Numbered from the stretch's first letter, positions 26,501 to 37,409 are shown. The stretch is 64,000 nt of DNA from Harmonia axyridis (GCF_914767665.1 NC_059503.1:2728001-2792000); one strand, 5' to 3'. Made by a program: numbers and translations. Notes: generated by a model from the letters alone, not told the origin.

Positions 26501-29500
26501 GCGAGGGGTACAAGTACCAACCGAGCAAGGTGCTCGGCATCTACACGTTCACCAAACGTTGCAACGTCGAGGAGTTCGAGAACAAGCCTCGAAAGACGAT
26601 GGGCTACTCGACCGTCACCCATTTCAACATTGTCCACATAGACTGTCACATGAACGCCGTCAGGCTGGCAAGGGCCAGGGACGAGTGGGAGTCTGCCGCA
26701 CTGCAGAACGCAAACACAAAATGCAACGGGCTGCTGCCGCTCTGGGGGCCTCACGTCGCAGAATCCGCCTTCGCTAGGTGAGTAGTTCATCTGTCAACAT
26801 TGACAGGTGGGTTGGTGACTTTTTTTACCGACATGTAGATCCTTGAGGTTACTGCAACTTGATATTGATTGTCAAAGTTTGATAACCTTAAAAAAATTAT
26901 CCATCCTGACATCTATTCTGTCTGTATTATAAAGGGTGTTTTTTTTAGAGCTGTAGAATTTTAAATTGCAATAAAACAACGATGGATTATTCGATTGACA
27001 TGAATTATTTATCTGCAAAGATAATCTTGTGGCATTACATTTTAAATTTGATTTTTGGCATATGACCGCCACGGCTGGCTCGGATGTAGTCCAATCTGGA
27101 CGTCCAATTTTCGATGACTTTTTCCAACATTTGTGGCCGTTTATCGGCAATAACACGGCGAATGTTGTCTTCCAAATGGTCAAGGGTTTGTGGCTTATCC
27201 GCATAGACCAATGATATTACATAGCCCCACAGAAAGTAGTCTAGCGGTGTTAAATCACAAGATCTCGGAGGCCAATTCACAGGTCCAAAAACGTGAAATT
27301 AGGCGGTCACCAAACGTGTCTTTCAATAAATCGATTGTGGCACGAGCTGTGTGACATGTCGCGCCGTCTTGTTGGAACCACAGCTCCTGGACATCATGGT
27401 TGTTCAATTCAAGAATGAAAAAGTTAATAATCATGGCTCTATACCGATCACCATTGACTGTAACGTTCTGGCCATCACCGTTTTTGAAGAAGTACGGACC
27501 AATGATTCCACCAGCCCATAAAGCGAACAAACAGTCAGTTTTTCTGGATGTAACGGTGTTTCGACATACACTTGAGGATTAGCTTCACTCCAAATGCGGC
27601 AGTTTAGTTGGTTGACGTAGCCATTCAACCAGAAGTGCACTTCATCGCTAAACAAAATAAAATGGACGTAGTGCGCGATAAGTATTCCGCACAGAACCAT
27701 TATTTTCGAAATAAAATTGCACTATTTGCAGGCGTTGTTCAGGCGTGACTCTATTCATGATGAATTGCCAAACCAAACTGAGAATAAATCACTTGACAGC
27801 TGTTAAATCGGTCGCCATCTTGAACAGTAATGCCAACTTAAAGTTATATACCTCGAAAAAAAAACCCCGTTATTACGTCCCCTGATAGGTTATGTTTGTA
27901 ATAAATTCTCTGCTTTCTGAAATTCAGTTCTTTATAGTTTCCTTATTTATCAAATTTTTGTTGAGATATCTTGGCTTTTATCCTGTCAGTTGGAAATTGA
28001 CTTTGACTTATGTTGATTCTATTTTTTTTTTACAGTTGCTTAGCACGACACAATACTTACCTGCAAGAAAGCACTACCCATCGGGACATCGGTCACGTTT
28101 CTACAATACACGACCTCAAGCTTCTGCTGTTGAGATTCGCTCAAGAAAAGTCGTTCCACGAAGATACCGGAGGTGGTGGACCTCAGAGTAACATGTACAT
28201 GATCCCATACCTCATCCATGTCGCACTATATGTTATCAACACGTAAGTATTTCAAATTATCGAGTGAAACAGGCTGTTTTATTCATTTCACTAATTCCGT
28301 GGCAAACCCATTCATTGTACCACACCTTGGGGAACAAAATCGTGCGGGAATATCTCAGTTTCATATTTCATGGTTATATTTCATTATTATATGTTGGTAC
28401 TCAACTCTCCTGTCACGGATTTATCTATTATCTGTCAAATTTGTCATATAGAAGACAGTTCTGCCAACCAAAATTTTTCAATGCAATAATAGTTATTTAT
28501 AATACAAAAGCAGAAGGCATTGATATTCTTCCACGAGTTCAAAATTCAAAAACGAGCCACGAAGTGGCGAGTTTTGGAATGAACGAGTGGTAGAATGAGC
28601 CTTCTGTACGAGTATTATACATTATTTTCTCTAATTCATTGCATTTTCATTGAAATTAATGAAATATTTCCATAAATATCATTTAGTGATTTTTGCATTG
28701 AAAAATGTTGGTTGGCAGAACTGATTTCTTTAAGGCAAATTGATGAATTGACAGATAAAGCCGTGGCGGAAAGTTCGGAGTGCCAACATATAATAATAAA
28801 ATATAACCATGAAAACTGTGCGTTTCTGATATATTCTCGCACGATTTTGTTCTACAAGATGTGGAAGAATGAACGGAATAACCACAGAATTAGAGAAACG
28901 GTATTTATGGAAATTTTACATTAATTTCAATAAAAATTCAATGAATTGGAAAAAATAAGTCTCATTCTGACACTCATTCATTCAAAAACTCTTTGAGGCT
29001 CTTTTTATAGAAGACATTTCTACCAACCAATATTTTTCAATGCAATAAACAGTATTTATGGAAATTTCACATTAATTTCAATAAAAATTCAATGAATTGG
29101 AAAAAATAAGTCTCATTCTAACACTCATTCATTCAAAAACTCACCAGGAAAAACGCCTCCTCCACTTTTTATTATAAACTAATATTTAACTTATTTTTCA
29201 GAACTAGAGTGGCAAAAAGAGAAGAAGGCTCTTTGACTACTTATCTGGATACCTCGAGTTCTGAGAAAATGGTGGAGTCTGCGTTTGAAACAGAGGGTCC
29301 CCTTTATTGGGCGACGATGTCCATCCTCTTGCACTCTCACAACCAACGTAAGGACAAAAGGTTGGCACACCTAAGGAGGTTAATTATACTGGCTCAGGCC
29401 AGAGGTACCGGATCTTCTAAATCGTTGTCCGATAAGAAGGAGAAAGATTATGCATTCTATAAACCCTACCTGGTGTTTTACGGACTGATTGATGGAATTT

Positions 29501-29895
29501 ATAAGTATTTGTTCAAGGTAGGTGTAAGTTCGAAGAAAAAGTATTGAGTGTTGTTTGTTATGTTGGTGTTTGCAGTGTTTTTGGAAGTTTCTGAACTGAA
29601 TCCTTTTTTTCAGAATGTGCCGCCAGCCTCCGATGAGAATTGGCCAAATGTGTTAGCAGATTTTATTCGCCACAATGATGAGTTCTTGATAAAGGAGTCT
29701 GAAAAATTATTGGCCGTGTACACTGAGGAATTACTTCCTTGTACTTCTTTTGCTGAATTCTGTGATGTAACAGGTAAATACATCTTTGAAATTGTCTGGA
29801 TAATTCGTTAAAATTGTTCCGTTTTTTCAGGTTTGCTGGATGTCGTTACTACTCCCGAAACCTACATAAGTGATCTTCTGAATGGAATGTCGTAA
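5525..29895 (+). CDS. UBR4: UBR4 / purity of essence (poe): giant N-recognin E3 ubiquitin ligase, 28 coding exons
   Basis: E3 ligase that recognises N-degrons and is implicated in proteasomal and autophagic turnover. Exons: 5525-5646, 5749-5846, 6007-6246, 6307-6494, 6547-6728, 6782-7193, 7844-8056, 9531-10022, 10347-10634, 10962-11683, 11869-12152, 12424-12851, 12914-19476, 19585-20346, 20411-20630, 20694-20816, 20912-21637, 21721-22095, 23931-24348, 24423-24802, 24934-25113, 25177-25401, 25535-26305, 26422-26777, 28036-28242, 29202-29517, 29614-29773, 29831-29895. All introns are GT/AG and the frame holds throughout (15516 nt, 5171 residues; human about 5183). The N-terminus begins MADAMADCSGGIDWP; the start was chosen as the first ATG in frame. 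Landmarks are an acidic run then the UBR box (about 1680-1750), a UIM-like helix (about 2815) and the C-terminal zinc module (from about 4825). Introns 6, 7, 18, 24 and 25 carry hairpins or transposons. An AATAAA follows the stop at 29901. The exon 15/16 junction is the least certain. Confidence 0.96.
7313..7456. repeat. Near-perfect hairpin element in UBR4 intron 6
   Basis: Arms 7313-7381 and 7388-7456 are reverse complements over 69 bases with three mismatches and a 6-base loop (cacaaa). The tips read gggaaaataatctc and gagattatattccc. This is a compact palindromic insertion or MITE-like foldback. No target-site duplication is clear. Confidence 0.85.
8205..9464. mobile_element. Palindromic Tc1-like foldback element in UBR4 intron 7
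   Basis: Both ends carry the same 5' terminal repeat (CACTGCGCAAAAGAATTA inwards from each side), and TA dinucleotides flank them at 8203-8204 and 9465-9466. From the left, a Tc1 transposase start runs forward (MQRETRNLTQEECAQAVVL to HIHWEEADWERV, ending near 8935, with a stop after NVRRP). From the right, a second copy of the same 5' half runs inwards on the minus strand and passes the first catalytic Asp (LFTDESRFCLYH). That right copy has lost about 285 bases between EECAQ and EYDLRPR. Neither half has the second Asp or the Glu of a DD34E transposase, so it is non-autonomous. The self-complementary arms enclose about 90 unpaired bases. Confidence 0.88.
14278..14500 (+). other. UBR4: UBR-box zinc finger within UBR4 exon 13
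   Basis: The Cys/His-rich stretch includes NQHWYHCHTCRMLDGVGVCS, then CAKVCHKGHDLSYAKYG, then FFCDCGAKDDGSC. This is the UBR-box pattern that binds destabilising N-terminal residues. It lies at about residues 1680-1750, near the position in human UBR4 (about 1656-1729). An acidic segment (NEEEDSGDDSDEDS) comes immediately before it. Confidence 0.92.
22244..23591 (-). mobile_element. Tc1-like DD34E transposon relic in UBR4 intron 18
   Basis: Terminal repeats start CACTGCGCAAAAAAATT on one side and end with ttgcgcag on the other, with TA at 22242-22243 and 23592-23593. The minus strand encodes most of a Tc1 transposase: helix-turn-helix start MQRETRNLTQEDCAQ, then FTDESRFCLYHCD (first Asp), FIFMNDNARPYRA (second Asp) and RSPDLNLIEQVWD (Glu). 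There are 34 residues between the second Asp and the Glu, the Tc1 DD34E spacing. The reading frame is broken. A deletion joins FGVSHTSV directly to QISTQTIRNRL, and two bases are missing near FAREYPLG. The full length of about 1.35 kb makes it the most complete copy of its family in the window. Confidence 0.9.
26470..26777 (+). other. UBR4: C-terminal zinc-binding E3 module of UBR4 (hemiRING region)
   Basis: Exon 24 encodes GLVCCICREGYKYQPSKVLG followed by IYTFTKRCNVEEFENK and a His-rich stretch (THFNIVHIDCHMNAVRLARA). The CCIC pair with downstream Cys/His residues matches the conserved C-terminal module of UBR4/poe, which supplies ligase activity and has been described as a hemiRING. It lies at about residues 4825-4920. 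Confidence 0.85.
26932..27870 (-). mobile_element. DD41D (rosa-like) mariner deletion derivative, copy A, in UBR4 intron 24
   Basis: The copy is 939 bp, flanked by TA (26930-26931, 27871-27872). The end sequences are AAGGGTGTTTTTTTTAGAGC on the left and the complement of ACGGGGTTTTTTT plus CGAGGTATATAACTT on the right. The minus strand encodes the catalytic motifs FSDEVHFWLNG, FQQDGATCHTA and CDLTPLDYFLWG. The frame is broken, with a shift near the WPPRSCDL stretch. It shares the family's internal deletion joining cgtccattttat to tttgtttagcg. Confidence 0.9.
28283..28893. repeat. Long-inverted-repeat foldback element in UBR4 intron 25
   Basis: The left arm (about 28283-28480, from ctaattccgtgg to ttctgccaaccaa) is the imperfect reverse complement of the right arm (about 28705-28893, from ttggttggcagaactg to ccacagaattag), at roughly three-quarters identity by eye. 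The centre has a short palindrome (cgagccacgaagtggcgag) and an attat-rich stretch. It encodes no protein, so it is a non-autonomous MITE or foldback. A second copy lies at about 33325-34452 and a fragment at 29011-29050. Confidence 0.75.
28901..29142 (+). repeat. Direct duplication of 91 bases in UBR4 intron 25
   Basis: 28901-28991 and 29052-29142 are near-identical direct repeats (both run from gtatttatggaaat to attcattcaaaaactc). A 60-base stretch between them includes a fragment of the neighbouring foldback family (ctaccaaccaatatttttc). The arrangement fits a local duplication after the foldback element inserted. Confidence 0.85.
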
Positions 29896-29900
29896 TTATT

Positions 29901-29906
29901 AATAAA
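29901..29906 (+). terminator. Polyadenylation signal of UBR4
   Basis: A canonical AATAAA lies 6 nt after the UBR4 stop codon (29893-29895), so the 3' UTR is probably very short if this one is used. Other AT-rich candidates follow further on. Confidence 0.6.
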
Positions 29907-29909
29907 GAG

Positions 29910-32715
29910 TTTTAATCCAAAAAGGCTGTATTTATTATGATTGCTTGCAACTTAGAGTATCAGTTTTATTTATCTGTATGTAATATTTGCTTGTTTGTTA
30001 TTTAATTACTTTTAGAGTACTAAATTATTGTACTTTAAATATATTGATTGAAATGGGAATTGTTTTATTATTTATTCACTTTTGAAAAATCCTTAAACTT
30101 GAAAAATAGAAACATCTTGACTGACAGGTATGAAGAAGTGACTTGAAAGACACCTCTTTTCTCACACACGTAATCCAAATGGATCAAATGAGAAAAAACT
30201 AAGACAACCAAACACCAGCATTGGTGCGTTTGCTTCTTTCATATTGGCAAGATTTTGAAACAACTCTAGAAGACATTCTGTGTTTCAGAATGCTATCAAA
30301 TACATTTTTTATTCGCAAATTCCCACAAAATATATAACATCTCCAACTTCTTTGAGGAAACATCTTATGGCGGTTAGGTGTTCAGGATTGAAGATTTTTC
30401 GTAAAATCAAATTTTGAAGTTGATCTAATCAGAAAATCTCGAATAAAGTATTAACAAATTTGTTGTAAGTTCTTTGGCGGATGCGCTATATTTAAGCGCA
30501 TCCACCATTTTCTAAAATTCTATAACACGGCGACATCTAGGAACAGTAGCTCCAACCAAGCCTTTGGCGGACGCATACGTTACAGGATTCTACTCGTGAT
30601 TGACTGCGTCAAAAAGTAGCTCAGTGAATTGTGTATAGATGACTCACAAGCAAATTCTCTACAAAATTGAATTTTTGGAATATTAAGAAAAATTTACATA
30701 ATTGAGGTGCCATAAACATATTCAAAGTGATAATTCATTTCCTCTAGACCATGAAGATTAAGGTTCTTCGTTAAAAATAGTCTTCAATCAAATTCCTTTG
30801 AAAATTCTTCCACTAACTCGAAATTGAGACCTTTTAGAAGCAAACTGATCGCAGATTTGTTCGGTTTGGTCAAATGCTGCTTCTACAAAATTTTCAGGTA
30901 AAACAATTTTTTTTCTCTTGAATATCCAAGGTTATAGTCTCAGAGGTCTTTCCTCTGAGGTTATAGTCTTGGGTTTTCGAAAATATTTTTGCGTTTTATG
31001 AGAGTTTTCAACAGTGTAGATTCCGAATTAGTCATCGGTTCTGAACAAAAAAAAAATAACATCTATAAACCCATTAAAAATATTATATGTAATACTTGCA
31101 AGATCCAAATGAGGTGAGTACTTATATTTTCAGATTTCTTCAAAAATAAAACACAGAAAATTCAACCTATCAATATATTTATAAATATTATACATTAGTA
31201 CAGATATTGAGTGCCAAGATGCAATTGAAGGAAAAACAATATGTTAGAAGATATGAGTCGACTGAATAAACACAAATTACAATAAGATCTACCACAATTA
31301 CATAGGCTCAAAATTCTAAAAACGTTCCTTTCAAATTATAAAAATAAATTATGTTTTCAAGTTGCCCACCTTATTCTTCTTAGAAGCGAATAAAAAGAGT
31401 AAATACACTGTTCAACAGAAAATGGGGAATAGTTCAGGTTCTTAGCACTGGTTCATTTTTCATTACAGTCGAGCTGTCGTCAAGGTATTTCTTAATCTCC
31501 TACCTTTATTCAACTCAAGAAAATAGAATCGCTTAGAACAAACATGAATCAAAAATAAAATTAAGACAATTCGAGAATGAATAATAAGCATAAAAACCAC
31601 TCTAAAGGATCGGCAACAAAAGTGTTCTCCATAAATCAATTACGATAAAACGAAATTAAAAAACCAATAACCTGAAATTCTGTAACCTTATTTTTCATAC
31701 CCTATTGCAATTTTTTTCCTGTTGCCAACCAAGAGCGAAAAATAAGCACTTAGAATAAACAAAAAATAATGAAACAACTTATCAGATATAAGACCCACAA
31801 GTGCCACTATCCCTCATAATATATACAAATTTCCTTAAAACAATAAGCTTTCAATAAAATTTCTTTATACTTGGTGTTTGTTAAATATTTCTTTCACTAA
31901 GACAGGTACTGTACAATATTTTGCATGTTTCAAGATCAAATTGATGATTGAATATTATTTGTCAACAATTCTAACATATTACGCTGAAGGCTTCCACGGT
32001 CAAACAGTTCAACAGAGTTGGAGATCGTGAGATTCTCAAAAACTTCGAAACGAACGAATTCAGGTCGAAAGATTGAACAAATTTTATTCTAAAATGTAAA
32101 AAAAATTCAAAGGATCGTCAATACATAATTTTTTTTCCTCGTAATGTGAAAATAATGTAAATTTGATAAAAAGATCCTTGTTACTAAAAATTTTCAAGAT
32201 AAATTTCACTTGAGTTTGAATCATGCATTATAAATCACTTAATATTATTTTTATGGGTCGCTACAAGTTTTCACAGCCAATATTCTGAAGAATTAGAATC
32301 TGTCAAGGAAAATGTCGAAATATTTACAATTTTAAAGTGTATCTATTCGAATCTGATTAATAGACAATTTTATTTTAAAATAGTCAACTTTCAGGACCTC
32401 CACAAGTTGCACACTAATCATTCAGTCCATTTTGATTATAATTGACAAAACATTGGGGTTAGAAATGGCATATATTTGACAGATGACATGTGTCAAATTG
32501 ACTCTGTTAACTTGATAATGATTCCCTTGAGAAAACTTCCAATTCTTCAGCCTAAACGCCATAACTGTCTATTTTTATAAAGGTATTCCTCGAATATAAC
32601 TCGTTATACATGTAAATACCTTTAGAAAAATTTTTCCACAAGACCTCACTTCAAACCGACCCATAACTAACATTCCTCGTTCTGATCCTTAAATCTTCTC
32701 CCTTGATCTCAACAA
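29910..32715. other. Convergent intergenic region between UBR4 and the FBXL6-like gene
   Basis: AT-rich spacer of about 2.8 kb with no open frame of note. It must contain the 3' UTR of the minus-strand F-box gene; a reverse-complement AATAAA (tttatt) occurs near 32368. A small hairpin with arms ggatgcgct and agcgcatcc lies at about 30479-30507. Nothing else recognised. Confidence 0.6.
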
Positions 32716-35700
32716 TCAATCTGGCGGTGTAGATGAGGGTTTATAAGAAGGTGATCTCTCCTCTTCTTCCCCATCTCCATCATCAGTCTTTGGCTTGTCT
32801 TGTAAGCTTTGTTTCAGTTCCTCAACAGCATTGCCTGTGTATAAACGTTTTATACCTCTCGGTAGGGCTCGGCACGATTGCAGATTGATGGAATGGAGTT
32901 TAGGACAGCCAGAAAGGACCGCCTTGACCGGCTCTAAACTCACAGAAGAGCCACAGAGATTCAAAACGCTGAAATTTGTAAGTGTTGTAGTACAAGCAAA
33001 AAAATTGATACAAATGAACTAACCTCATTCTTGACTTGGAGCCCTCTTCAGCCAAAGCTTTAACGGCTGCGTCTAAGGATTCTGTTGCTGTGGACCAGGC
33101 TAGATCGACTTCTAACAGGCTGTGAGCCCATTTCTGTACGATGAGTTCAAGGCCGGAGTTCTGGGATCTTGTGATCTGACAACCTGTGTAGAAGTAATGA
33201 GTTAATAATAAGAAAAAAAGCACTGCTGCAAGTTCGTTCACATGTAATTTTCTCAGGAAATTCCGCATGAACCTTCAAATCTTTTTAACCCATAAATGTA
33301 TCTTCAAAATGAATTGTTACTCATAAACAAGTTCAGAAGGCGTTGTTATTCTTCCATATTCGAAAACGAAAACGTATTATACATTTTTTTCTCTAACTCA
33401 AACATTTTTAAAGAAATTAATGAAATACACTGCGCAAAAAAATTAACGCACATTCTGAAAATCTCAATTTTAATGAAAGTTAACTCTACATTGACTTTAT
33501 AACTTATTTTTTATGTTCACTCGGATAGGTTTTGAACGAAACAAGACACATTAAATGCAAGAAAAATTCAGGATTTCACCGAATCTTATGTGAAAGAAGA
33601 GAAATAAACAATTTTCAAGATACTGGAATGCTGATAAGTGATTTAATACTTGGTATTTCCACCCCTTGCGTTAATTACAGCTCGGCAACGACGGTTCATA
33701 CTCAAAATGAGTGATCTTAAAATGTTCTGATCTAATCCTTCCCAGATTTCTCTGAGTTGGATTCCTAAGTCATTAAGAGTAGCTGGATGATTTTCCGAAC
33801 TTCTCAGCCTTCTATTGAGGTTGTCCGAAACCTGCTCAATCGGATTGAGATCTGGACTTCTTGCTGGCCATTCCATTCGAGAGACTTCAACCTCTTCAAG
33901 GTACTCCTGAACGATGCGCGCACGATGGGGTCTGGCATTATCGTCCATAAAAATGAAATTTTCACCAATGTATGGGGCAAATGGCACTACATGCTCTTCA
34001 AGAATGTTCCTTATATACCTATCAGCATTCATAGCTCCATTATCAACGACCACTAGGTCTGTGCGAGCAGTCAAAGATATTCCACCTCATACTGCAATCG
34101 ATCCTCCCCCGAAACAGTATTGAAGAAAAACGTTGAAAGTGGATAACATATGCATGCATAATTCTGATAAAAATAATTATCATTGAGAACACCTTCAGTT
34201 GTAGAATAAATTTGAGATTTCCATAATGTGCGTTAATTTTTTGCGCAGTTTATTTCCATAAATATCCATTAGTGATTTCTGCACAGAAAAATGTTGGTTG
34301 GCAGAACTGTTTTTCTGTATAACAAATTTGACAGATAATAGATAAATCTGTGACAGGAGAATTCCAAGTACCATTATATAAAAATGAAATATAACTAAAA
34401 AACATGTGTGAATCCGAGATTCAAAACAAACGGATTTGCCACAGAATTAGAGAAAATCAATTACCACTCAGAAAAAGATGCTCTAAATCCCATGCTGGTA
34501 TCCTAACGATTCCAGAATCTGTAAGCTTCGTACATCCCCTGATGTCGAGTAAACGAAGCTTGGTACTGCATTTCAATATTCTGTTGATTGCATCGTCATC
34601 CGCACACCTCGAAGTAGTAGTCTTATCATCTTCGACCCCAGCCAATGAAAGTTCCTCCAGATCTGGAAATCCCGGAGATTGAACCTGTAAGAAAAGACAA
34701 AGTAGAAAAAAATCCAATACGATTTTTTAATAAAGTACCTGATCGGTTATAGAAGCGGGAGCCAACCAAATCTGACTATTGGTTATTCTCAGTATTCTGA
34801 GTTTCGGACAACCTATCTGCAGCTTCTCTATGTGCAAGAGGGCCGTGTTGTGAGCGTATGTCTTTATGTTGGATATGTCCAACAATCGAAGATTGCTACA
34901 ATATGTCTGCGAATAAAAGAAGAAGGAGGTTAGGTATCGATATAACGGAAGCTCTTCAGGTACTTACAGCAATAGATGCGACGATTTGGGTAAAACTGGC
35001 CATTTTATTGTGTGCTAAGACCAAATGCGTTAGTCTGGTATTCATGGCTTGACCCAAGGCAACGAACAACTGAGCGTTGAGGGCTGATGTTGACTGTAAA
35101 TCAGAGATTTATTAATTTGAGTGAGATGTTGTTCGACATTTGACAATGAAATATTTCGAGTGGACTCAGTATTATACAGATTATAAACTCATATTATACT
35201 CCAAAGTTCTAGGAATAGCATTTCCTGTTGTTGAAAAGTTGTTTCTTCTAAAAACAGCATTAAACACTTAGATTCTGAGAACAAGAGTCTTTTAACCTTA
35301 AAAACGATATTTGACAGTTGACTTAAGAGGTTAGGTTAATATACTCTAGATATTGTTGTCCAAAGACATCGAGCATTTGAGATAACACAAGAAAATTCTA
35401 CTCACATTAATACAAGAAAGGTCCAACCTTTCCAACTTTTTACATTCAGTGATTATGTACTTCAAGTTTTCAGCGCTGACTCCTTGCCAACCGCTCATGT
35501 TTAAACCTCTAAGGTCCAAGCAGCCTTCGCACAACGCTTCTAAGGCAGACTGAATGTTCCTTATTTTCCATTCGCCTTTAAAGAATTATAATCAATTTCA
35601 AGTTCACACAGAGAAAGTTACAACTAGCCATACCCAGAGTCAAATCTTGGCAATACGTGAGTCGACTGTCAATTAGCCAGTGCAGCCTCAGTTCTGTTCT

Positions 35701-37325
35701 GGCCTTTTCTCTGACAAAATTGAGATCTACTTTGATCCACAGATTGGGATCAAGTGCAACCTTTTTCCAAAGTTTACAAACTCGAGTTAACCTGAAAAAA
35801 CATCATTCAATTTAAATATATTACAAAATAACTGCAAAAAATTCAAAACGAAGAGACTATAAAGGAGATGAGATGTGTTCCTGAGATTTCGTTAACTTCA
35901 GAAACCAGACAAACATGGCTTACCCGGGGTCTTGTAAAATTATATGACAGTAGACATTAGCATCTATAATTTTTACAGGTTATGGGACTTTGACAATCAA
36001 TGACAAGTTTACAAATATAGGTTAATGTCAGTTTGACAGATATATTGGTTGCCGATCAGAAAACAGGATGACACATTTGGACTACAAAAGGTTTTTCTGC
36101 ATTTGAAAAAAAAATGTGAGAATTGAATTGGTCATGATTATTACATATTTTTTAAATTAATTGTCCTATGGAAATGAAAGCCAAACTTCTAGCACGAAGT
36201 CTGCTGGGTCCAATAATGGTGATCTAAATTGTGGTTAAATTTTTTTACCTGAGCAATATCGGAAGGGCTCCATCTTGCCCAGAGCAATATTGAAAAATTC
36301 TAAATAAGACAGACTCTGGTAATTTGCTTCCCCAACCACTGTCTTCTATTTCGTCACTTTGACTGCTCGAAACAAAATCATCATTGTTGGCAGATGATCG
36401 AGATTTCTTTTTGGTACATTCGTAGTCACTTGCATCAGTATCTGATTTTACCTTATGCCTTTTTCGTCTGCCACTCTTCTTCTTGCTCGGAGTCATCTAA
36501 AATAATAGGAAAATGTTGCAAATTATACATCAGTCATCGTTTTCACATCAAATTGTACTTAAAAGTATAATATAAGAGGATTTCAATAAATGGCGCAATA
36601 GTTTTTAAAGGAATTAAACCTTTTCTTACTTGCTCTTGCTCCGTAATGCTGCTCTTCTTAATCCTTATTTTGATGGTGTTCTTGTCACCGCTTATTTGAC
36701 TATGATACATCGGAACAAGAGCTTTCCTCGGCCTACCTCTACCAGGTGTCGAGGTTTTCTTTTTGTTTTTTGACACCTTGTGATTAGTCTTTTCTGGTAA
36801 ATCATCGTCCAGATCATCCATTACACCATTTGTGTAATTTTTAACAGTCGTATTCCTCAACCTCAAGGAACTTCTAATCTCGGTGTCAGACACCGATTGT
36901 TCTGATTCTAAAGAGTCTGCTGTCTTAGTATCAGAAATATTTGTGGCAGGTGATTTTCCATCTGAAGAAAATTTTATTATTTAGCTTTACTGCTTTAAAA
37001 ATTTTCGAATCTAAAAGATATAATATAGAATCCTACCGTCTTGAGAATCCTGAGATTCCAGACTGGAGTCCATGTTTGCAGCACTAGACGAAGGAGATAA
37101 TACACCTTGCAGCAAACCGCCACCACATATTTCACTTGAAGCACAAACTGAAGAAACCACATCGTCGCACATATTATTGTTTGGTAAATAGTCACAGTTT
37201 AATTTTACTCCGCCATTAACATCCATCGAATCTTGAGACCTGGTAGAATCATCTTGAGGATACATTGAGCTACCCTCGTTAGAAGTGGCACTGTTTTCTG
37301 AAGTTATCAAGTCCAATTCTGACAT
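32716..37325 (-). CDS. FBXL6: FBXL6-like F-box and leucine-rich-repeat protein, 10 coding exons
   Basis: Exons in transcript order: 37325-37037, 36961-36630, 36496-36249, 35791-35634, 35575-35406, 35093-34968, 34906-34739, 34684-34465, 33183-33024, 32968-32716. All junctions are GT/AG and in frame (2124 nt, 707 residues). An acidic, Ser-rich N-terminus is followed by an AT-hook-like GRGRPRK (about 170-176), basic runs typical of nuclear signals (KKKSGRRKRHK), an F-box (about 262-308, LPESVLFRIFQYC to VCKLWKKVA) and leucine-rich repeats to about 650 (LRGLNMSGW, LERLDLSC, LRLLDISN, LEELSLAG, LRLLDIRGCTKLTD). The tail is acidic (DDGDGEEEERSPS). F-box/LRR proteins are substrate receptors of SCF ubiquitin ligases; the orthology to FBXL6 is inferred from order and LRR wording. 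A possible 5' UTR exon ends near 37409. Confidence 0.88.
33325..34452. repeat. Second copy of the UBR4-intron foldback family, split by a Tc1 insertion, in the FBXL6-like intron
   Basis: The two parts, about 33325-33427 and 34251-34452, match the centre and right arm of the foldback at 28283-28893. Shared words include cagaaggc..attcttcca, aaatgttggttggcagaact and ccacagaattagagaaa. The Tc1 copy at 33428-34250 sits between them. The right end lies about 12 bases from the splice donor of the FBXL6-like exon ending at 34465. Confidence 0.75.
33428..34250 (-). mobile_element. Internally deleted Tc1-like element inside a foldback repeat
   Basis: The left end is CACTGCGCAAAAAAATTAAC and the right end ttgcgcagtt, with TA on both sides (33426-33427, 34251-34252). 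The minus strand still encodes the C-terminal half of the transposase (MTARTDLVVVDNGAMNADRY, FIFMDDNARPHRA with the second Asp, RSPDLNPIEQV with the Glu). A deletion joins the region just before GGISMTAR directly to the 5' terminal segment, removing the DNA-binding domain and the first Asp. It is the same family as the copies at 8205 and 22244. Confidence 0.9.
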
Positions 37326-37409
37326 GGTTAAAGCAACTTGATTTCAGCATCCACTGGGAGGGTACATGTTGATTATGTTGGTAGAAACATTTTAAGCAAT
37401 GAATTAGAC

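Noticed and set aside
9531..26777. GC-rich central part of UBR4 as horizontally acquired DNA
   Set aside because: The protein is continuous with both AT-rich ends and collinear with UBR4 throughout, with normal introns.
26932..27870. Treating the mariner copies as functional transposase genes
   Set aside because: All lack the DNA-binding region, and most carry stops or frameshifts.
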